Assembly (NCBI RefSeq): GCF_000759975.1
Contig: NZ_JNAM01000010.1
Location: 124,001-188,000 of the forward strand
Direction: 5' to 3'
Source: Prochlorococcus marinus str. MIT 9302
Lineage (GTDB): Bacteria; Cyanobacteriota; Cyanobacteriia; PCC-6307; Cyanobiaceae
DNA length: 64,000 bases
Shown: positions 59,687 through 64,000 of the stretch, in pieces
Numbering within the stretch: position 1 is the stretch's first letter
How the letters are laid out: every line of letters begins with the position of its first letter
The notes under the pieces: model-generated
What the model was told of the DNA's origin: nothing
What the model saw: only the letters and a program-made list of their open reading frames with translations
Databases searched by the model: none
Made by a program: the position numbers and the translations under genes

Positions 59687-60055
59687 TTAATTTCTGTAGA
59701 AGGAATTCCCTTGACTTGTTTTTGAAATCCTCCATACATTTCTAGCTATTTTTGTAGCTAATAATCCTGCTCTTTCTAACTTAGATTTCCCGGGCTTTGC
59801 TCCAATTAAAGCTGTAACTTCTGAAGTCGATAAGGGTGCTCCGGTATCAATAGCTAATTGCGTTAATTCCAATCTATCCCTAAGGTTCTTAAGATTTACT
59901 TTCTCTATTTTATCTTCTTCTAACCAACTAAAAGATGGGTCTTTCTGAGATAGTTTTTGCATCAAGCTTAAACTTACTAATCCAAGAGTTTGATCAGGAG
60001 TTAATTCTTTTTCAATACCAGAAATATTTGGTTCTTTTTTTTGAGATGTTCCCAT
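59687..60055 (-). CDS. small hypothetical protein upstream of the chl genes
   Basis: The 122-residue soluble protein is helical and basic, with no signal peptide or membrane segment. Segments such as LTPDQTLGLVSLSLMQKL, NLRDRLELTQLAIDTGAPLSTSEVTALIGA (in parts) and AGLLATKIARNVWRI suggest a helical, possibly winged-helix-like domain. I do not recognise the family. It is divergent from csoS1D and shares direction with chlN. A regulatory or DNA-binding role is possible but only suggested by the helix pattern. Confidence 0.65.
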   Translation of the reverse strand: MGTSQKKEPNISGIEKELTPDQTLGLVSLSLMQKLSQKDPSFSWLEEDKIEKVNLKNLRDRLELTQLAIDTGAPLSTSEVTALIGAKPGKSKLERAGLLATKIARNVWRISKTSQGNSFYRN

Positions 60056-60139
60056 AAAAATGCATATCTTTTACTTGAAGTTATCGTTTTGTGGGAAGCA
60101 TGCAAGTAAATTTAATAGAAAAAATGAACCATTATCCGT

Positions 60140-60145
60140 TATAGT
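60140..60145 (+). promoter_or_regulatory. candidate -10 element adjacent to the csoS1D start
   Basis: TATAGT at 60140-60145 ends only seven bases before the csoS1D ATG (60153). Transcription would begin at or next to the ATG, so the mRNA could be leaderless. No -35 is obvious. Confidence 0.35.
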
Positions 60146-60152
60146 CGCGTGA

Positions 60153-60923
60153 ATGGAACCAACTTCTAGCTTTAACAGAGGGGAACGGAAAAGATCGAGT
60201 TCTCTTGTCACAGGATCTGAGGTGCAATCTCAGGCCAGTGGCGCGAGCTGTTTTATTACTACTGATTCAGAAAAGTCTTTGGTATCCAGACAAGCAAGTC
60301 AAGTTGAGCAAATCGAGTTAAGAACATATGTTTTTTTAGATTCTCTGCAACCTCAATTAGCTGCATACATGGGAACTGTTAGTAGAGGTTTTTTACCTAT
60401 TCCAGGTGATTCATGTCTTTGGATGGAAGTTTCTCCTGGGATGGCAGTTCATAGAGTCACTGATATTGCATTAAAAGCAAGTAATGTAAGACTTGGTCAG
60501 ATGATTGTTGAAAGAGCATTTGGATCTCTTGCTCTTTACCATAAAGATCAAAGTACAGTTTTACATTCTGGAGATGTTGTTCTAGATGCTATTGGAAGTG
60601 AAGTTCGAAAAAGAACAAAACCTTCAACAAGTTGGACTGAAGTTATTCGAGCTATTACTCCAGATCATGCCGTTTTAATAAATAGACAAAACAGAAGTGG
60701 ATCAATGATTCAATCTGGAATGAGCATGTTCATATTAGAAACCGAACCAGCTGGTTATGTTTTAAAAGCAGCAAATGAAGCTGAAAAAGCATCTAATATA
60801 ACCGTTGTTGATGTTAAAGCAGTTGGAGCTTTTGGTAGGTTAACTCTTGCTGGGAAAGAAGGGGATGTAGAAGAAGCCGCAGCTGCTGCTATAAGAGCAA
60901 TTGAAGAAATTTCAAATTATTGA
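60153..60923 (+). CDS. csoS1D: carboxysome shell protein CsoS1D (tandem BMC)
   Basis: The 256-residue protein has a Ser/Gly-rich N-terminal extension (about 1-50) then two consecutive BMC domains. Domain 1 (about 55-150) includes [21 protein letters not shown] and [20 protein letters not shown] (in parts); domain 2 (about 155-256) includes [20 protein letters not shown] and [20 protein letters not shown] (in parts). CsoS1D forms double-stacked pseudohexamers with a large gated pore. It lies upstream of the main carboxysome operon on the same strand, separated from csoS1 by the rdgB gene. Confidence 0.95.
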   Translation: MEPTSSFNRGERKRSSSLVTGSEVQSQASGASCFITTDSEKSLVSRQASQVEQIELRTYVFLDSLQPQLAAYMGTVSRGFLPIPGDSCLWMEVSPGMAVHRVTDIALKASNVRLGQMIVERAFGSLALYHKDQSTVLHSGDVVLDAIGSEVRKRTKPSTSWTEVIRAITPDHAVLINRQNRSGSMIQSGMSMFILETEPAGYVLKAANEAEKASNITVVDVKAVGAFGRLTLAGKEGDVEEAAAAAIRAIEEISNY

Positions 60924-60930
60924 AAATTTT

Positions 60931-61515
60931 TTAATTTAAACCAATTTCTTTTTTTAAAAAAGGCGACATCATTTTTGCAGCTTTACCCCTACTACCTAAT
61001 TTACTTAGTTGTGATTGTGAAAGATCTCCATAAACACAGTTAGCTTCTTTAACCCAAAAAATAGATTCGAATTCCCCATTTGGGTATTTTGGATTTTTAA
61101 GAATTTCTCCCCAGCATATTCCAGTTGTATCCTTAACTAAGTTTCCTGAGGGATCGCACAAAACCATACAACTTATAAATCTTGCGCTTCTATAAGGACT
61201 ATCGGAAAGTTCCTTAATCAATTTTTTAATTTTTTCAGCGTTGTTTTTGGCATACCTAGCAGAATATATCCCTGGTCGACCATCTAAAATATCTACTTCA
61301 AGACCAGAGTCATCAGCTAATGCCCAAGTTTTTGTCTCTAAGGAAGCTGCCTTGGCTTTTAGTAGTGCATTCTCAAAATATGTGTTTCCAGTCTCTTCGA
61401 CATTTAAATATTCTGGTTGCTTATTTACCTTTAAAGACAGGACGTCTAGCATTTCCGAAATTTCAGAAACCTTTTTTTGGTTGCCACTTGCAATGGTGAG
61501 AACTGGAAGGTTCAA
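60931..61515 (-). CDS. rdgB: XTP/dITP pyrophosphatase (Ham1/RdgB)
   Basis: The 194-residue enzyme removes non-canonical purine nucleotides from the pool. It has LTIASGNQKKVSEI, the ADDSGLEVD metal-binding motif, GRPGIYSARYA and RGKAAKMMSPFLK. The gene is on the minus strand, between two carboxysome genes, so it interrupts the cso region. Its 3' end is eight bases from the csoS1D stop. The start is ATG at 61515, and the 326-base intergenic upstream of it holds the csoS1 leader. Confidence 0.95.
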   Translation of the reverse strand: MNLPVLTIASGNQKKVSEISEMLDVLSLKVNKQPEYLNVEETGNTYFENALLKAKAASLETKTWALADDSGLEVDILDGRPGIYSARYAKNNAEKIKKLIKELSDSPYRSARFISCMVLCDPSGNLVKDTTGICWGEILKNPKYPNGEFESIFWVKEANCVYGDLSQSQLSKLGSRGKAAKMMSPFLKKEIGLN

Positions 61516-61560
61516 AACAGAATAAATTTATTGTGAATATTATCTTACTTCAAAGGTTGA

Positions 61561-61617
61561 TACGGAGACAGGAAAGGTTGAACATTCCACACCTGTGTAG
61601 ACAGGGCCCGTCTCGTA
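61561..61617 (+). ncRNA. candidate structured RNA element upstream of csoS1
   Basis: An outer stem forms between TAC-G-GAGAC (61561-61569) and GTCTC-GTA (61610-61617), extended by GG (61571-61572) with CC (61608-61609). Inside is the hairpin CCTGT-GTAG-ACAGG (61592-61605). The segment between them, 61577-61591, stays single-stranded and is the 15-base sequence complementary to the priA leader. The GC content is far above the surroundings. It may be a small RNA or part of the csoS1 5' leader. I cannot match it to a named Yfr RNA from sequence alone. Confidence 0.45.
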
Positions 61618-61688
61618 CGGAAATAACATAATGTAAATTTTTTATTAACACAACAGTATGTTTTGATGTACTAACTAATTTCTATAAG

Positions 61689-61704
61689 TATTGATATATC
61701 AATA
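61689..61704. promoter_or_regulatory. perfect 16-base palindrome upstream of csoS1
   Basis: TATTGATATATCAATA reads identically on both strands. Its place 138 bases before csoS1 and its length suggest an operator for a dimeric regulator. LysR-type regulators such as CbbR/RbcR control Rubisco genes elsewhere. AT-rich DNA makes palindromes commoner by chance, so this is only a candidate. Confidence 0.35.
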
Positions 61705-61841
61705 GTACCAAGGGTCATAAGTTTATCTTATGAATGATAGAAAAAACATTAATGGAGATTTTATCGAAAATGCTTGACTTATAACTACTAAATGAAGCAT
61801 TCTTCGGATTGAACATTCCACATTTAGTAATTTAGTAGGCA

Positions 61842-62153
61842 ATGGCTACAGAAACAATGGGTATCGCTCTCGGCATGATCGAGACACGCGGACTTGTACC
61901 TGCAATTGAAGCAGCAGACGCAATGACCAAGGCAGCAGAAGTTCGCCTTATTGGTCGTGAATTCGTTGGTGGCGGTTATGTCACAGTATTAGTTAGAGGC
62001 GAAACAGGCGCAGTTAACGCAGCTGTAAGAGCTGGTGCTGATGCTTGTGAAAGAGTTGGTGACGGTTTAGTCGCAGCTCACATTATTGCTCGTCCTCATA
62101 GAGAAGTTGAACCTGCTCTTGGTAATGGTGAATTTCTTGGTCAAAAGGACTAA
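61842..62153 (+). CDS. csoS1: alpha-carboxysome major shell protein CsoS1
   Basis: The 103-residue single BMC-domain protein (MGIALGMIETRGLVPAIEAADAMTKAA in parts, then VRLIGREFVGGGYVTVLVRGETGAV, then HIIARPHREVEPAL) forms hexamers that tile the carboxysome facets; the central pore residues lie in the loop around KAAEVRLIG/FVGGG. Its base composition is clearly richer in G+C than the surrounding genes. It starts the run csoS1-cbbL-cbbS, 69 bases before cbbL. Confidence 0.97.
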   Translation: MATETMGIALGMIETRGLVPAIEAADAMTKAAEVRLIGREFVGGGYVTVLVRGETGAVNAAVRAGADACERVGDGLVAAHIIARPHREVEPALGNGEFLGQKD

Positions 62154-62222
62154 TTAAGTAAAGCAAGATTTATGAATTTTGCACAATAATTATTTTCCCT
62201 ACACAGACCTAAATTTATCCTT

Positions 62223-63638
62223 ATGAGTAAGAAGTATGATGCAGGGGTAAAGGAGTACAGAGATACCTACTGGACTCCTGAGTATGTACCCCTAGACACC
62301 GATTTACTAGCCTGTTTCAAATGTACAGGCCAAGAAGGTGTTCCAAGAGAAGAAGTTGCAGCGGCTGTTGCGGCTGAATCTTCAACAGGTACTTGGTCAA
62401 CAGTTTGGTCCGAGTTACTTACAGACTTAGAATTTTATAAAGGACGTTGTTATCGAATAGAAGACGTTCCTGGAGATCCTGAAGCTTTTTATGCTTTTAT
62501 TGCATATCCTTTAGATCTTTTTGAAGAAGGTTCTATCACAAACGTATTAACATCTCTAGTTGGAAACGTTTTTGGATTTAAAGCTTTAAGACATTTACGT
62601 CTAGAAGATATAAGATTCCCAATCGCTTTCATTAAGACTTGCGGTGGTCCACCAAATGGAATCGTAGTTGAGAGAGATCGTTTAAACAAATACGGAAGAC
62701 CTCTTCTTGGTTGTACCATTAAACCTAAATTAGGATTATCTGGTAAAAACTATGGTCGAGTTGTATATGAGTGTCTTAGAGGCGGTCTTGATTTAACGAA
62801 GGATGATGAGAATATTAATTCTCAACCATTCCAGCGTTGGAGAGAAAGATTTGAGTTTGTTGCAGAGGCGGTTAAGCTTGCTCAGCAAGAAACTGGAGAA
62901 GTTAAAGGTCACTATTTAAACTGTACTGCTAACACTCCTGAAGAACTCTATGAAAGAGCCGAATTTGCAAAAGAACTAGATATGCCAATCATCATGCATG
63001 ATTACATAACTGGTGGTTTTACTGCAAATACTGGATTAGCAAACTGGTGTCGTAAAAATGGCATGCTTCTGCATATTCATAGAGCTATGCATGCTGTTAT
63101 AGATAGACATCCAAAGCATGGTATCCACTTCAGAGTTCTAGCAAAATGTTTGAGACTCTCCGGAGGAGATCAATTACATACTGGAACTGTTGTTGGAAAA
63201 CTAGAAGGTGATCGTCAAACAACTCTTGGTTACATCGATAACTTAAGAGAGTCATTTGTTCCTGAAGATAGGTCAAGAGGTAACTTCTTTGATCAAGATT
63301 GGGGTTCAATGCCTGGAGTGTTTGCCGTCGCATCAGGTGGTATTCACGTTTGGCATATGCCTGCACTTTTAGCGATTTTTGGAGATGATTCTTGTCTTCA
63401 GTTTGGTGGAGGAACACATGGTCATCCATGGGGTTCAGCTGCTGGAGCTGCAGCTAACAGAGTCGCTTTAGAAGCTTGTGTTAAAGCACGTAATGCAGGT
63501 CGCGAAATTGAAAAAGAGAGTAGAGACATTCTTATGGAAGCTGCTAAGCATAGTCCTGAATTAGCTATTGCTCTTGAAACTTGGAAGGAAATCAAGTTTG
63601 AGTTTGATACCGTCGACAAGCTTGACGTTCAAGGTTAA
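62223..63638 (+). CDS. cbbL: Rubisco large subunit, form IA
   Basis: The 471-residue catalytic subunit fixes CO2 onto ribulose bisphosphate in the carboxysome. The carbamylated lysine is K193 in [11 protein letters not shown], with the metal ligands D195 and E196; [35 protein letters not shown] (in parts) and the loop-6 GKLEGDR are intact. Form IA identity follows from the neighbouring cso genes and from sequence character. The gene is flanked by csoS1 and cbbS in the standard carboxysome order. Confidence 0.98.
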
Positions 63639-63652
63639 ACCAAATTTCAAAA

Positions 63653-63677
63653 TTGAGGAGATTCTTTTTCTCCTCAA
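63653..63677 (+). terminator. hairpin between cbbL and cbbS
   Basis: A perfect 9-base stem (TTGAGGAGA at 63653-63661, TCTCCTCAA at 63669-63677) with a seven-base T-rich loop lies in the 94-base gap. No long T-run follows, so full termination is unlikely; a processing or partial attenuation site is more plausible, protecting cbbL mRNA 3' ends. Confidence 0.5.
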
Positions 63678-63732
63678 ACTTCTATAAATCTCGTACTATT
63701 TCGAGTAATTTTCATTCACATTTAGATTAATT

Positions 63733-64000
63733 ATGCCTTTCCAGAGCACAGTAGGCGACTATCAAACAGTTGCAACCCTGGAAACATTCGGTTTCTTACC
63801 ACCGATGACCCAGGAAGAAATATATGATCAAATTGCATACATAATTGCTCAAGGTTGGAGTCCTGTTATTGAGCATGTTCACCCTAGTGGAAGTATGCAA
63901 ACTTATTGGTCTTATTGGAAACTCCCATTCTTTGGGGAAAAAGATCTTAACTTGGTTGTAAGTGAATTAGAGGCATGTCATAGAGCATACCCTGATCATC
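63733..64000 (+). CDS. cbbS: Rubisco small subunit, form IA (partial, cut by window end)
   Basis: The frame from ATG at 63733 reads MPFQSTVGDYQTVATLETFG and continues through FLPPMTQEEIYDQIAYIIAQ and WSPVIEHVHPSG, clearly RbcS/CbbS. The stop lies beyond 64000. The small subunits cap the large-subunit octamer. csoS2 and further shell genes are expected downstream but are not in the window. Confidence 0.95.
   Translation, partial: MPFQSTVGDYQTVATLETFGFLPPMTQEEIYDQIAYIIAQGWSPVIEHVHPSGSMQTYWSYWKLPFFGEKDLNLVVSELEACHRAYPDH

Larger units (their letters stand above)
61516..61841 (+). other. 326-base intergenic region upstream of csoS1
   Basis: This is the longest gap in the carboxysome region. It contains a GC-rich folded element (61561-61617), a perfect 16-base palindrome (61689-61704), a 7-base-stem hairpin (61715-61733: TCATAAG, loop, CTTATGA), and a 14-base sequence (61809-61822) repeating part of the folded element. 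A TTGACT at 61774-61779 could be a -35, but no good -10 follows at the usual spacing. A regulated, possibly processed leader of the carboxysome operon is likely. Confidence 0.55.

Noticed and set aside
63130-63429. 99-codon minus-strand frame inside cbbL
   Set aside because: Rubisco large subunit coding is certain here, and the antisense frame has no recognisable domain.

Overview
The window is a 64-kb piece of a compact, AT-rich picocyanobacterial chromosome. Gene content points to high-light-adapted Prochlorococcus: psaM, psb27, light-dependent por alongside chlL/chlN/chlB, a form IA Rubisco beside alpha-carboxysome shell genes (csoS1D, csoS1, cbbL, cbbS), the ado/aar alkane pathway, a ferrochelatase with an LHC-like tail, and mostly housekeeping genes packed with 4-base overlaps. 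The species is inferred from gene content and remembered family sequences, not from a database search.

Layout. 1-14.5 kb: SPFH protein, hemL, exonuclease III, two small unknown proteins, larC, a flippase-like membrane protein, an iron-type ABC permease, a COG0523 metallochaperone with a His-rich repeat, pterin dehydratase, a YjbQ protein, an M32 carboxypeptidase, ppa, hemC and the principal sigma factor. 14.5-28.6 kb: priA, a DUF3153-like membrane protein, argB, ssb, cobK, cutA, a PfkB kinase, purA, psb27, proS, a small HTH protein, a second catalytically altered ppa paralogue, an ArsC-fold protein and lepB. 28.6-45.8 kb: a tandem phosphoglycerate-mutase-like protein, a CPBP protease, an FtsL-like candidate with ftsI, tal, a geranylgeranyl-reductase-family gene with frr and pyrH, cobO, a resident tyrosine recombinase, hemH, ilvB, and an operon of S1 protein, Tab2-like protein and a PgeF-like protein that seems to use an ATT start. 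45.8-55.6 kb: creatininase family, ado, aar, accA, an SDR, folE, trpF, a site-2 protease, a lipoate ligase, psaM, a small bitopic protein and por. 55.6-64 kb: chlL, chlB, chlN on the minus strand, then the carboxysome/Rubisco region, running off the end inside cbbS.

Three biosynthetic themes recur. Tetrapyrroles: hemL, hemC, hemH, por and chlLNB for haem and chlorophyll, with cobK and cobO for B12. Carbon fixation: csoS1D, csoS1, cbbLS, with tal in the pentose phosphate network. Acyl-ACP metabolism: ado, aar and accA.

The most unusual signals are small. (i) A folded RNA-like element upstream of csoS1 exposes a 15-base segment perfectly complementary to the priA leader 47 kb away, and a 14-base copy sits in the csoS1 leader. 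(ii) A PgeF-like protein starts at ATT behind a perfect AGGAGG. (iii) One of two family I pyrophosphatase paralogues has lost catalytic residues. (iv) Two small bitopic coiled-coil proteins are candidates for the divisome subunits FtsL and FtsB. No tRNA, rRNA, CRISPR array, insertion sequence or prophage was found.
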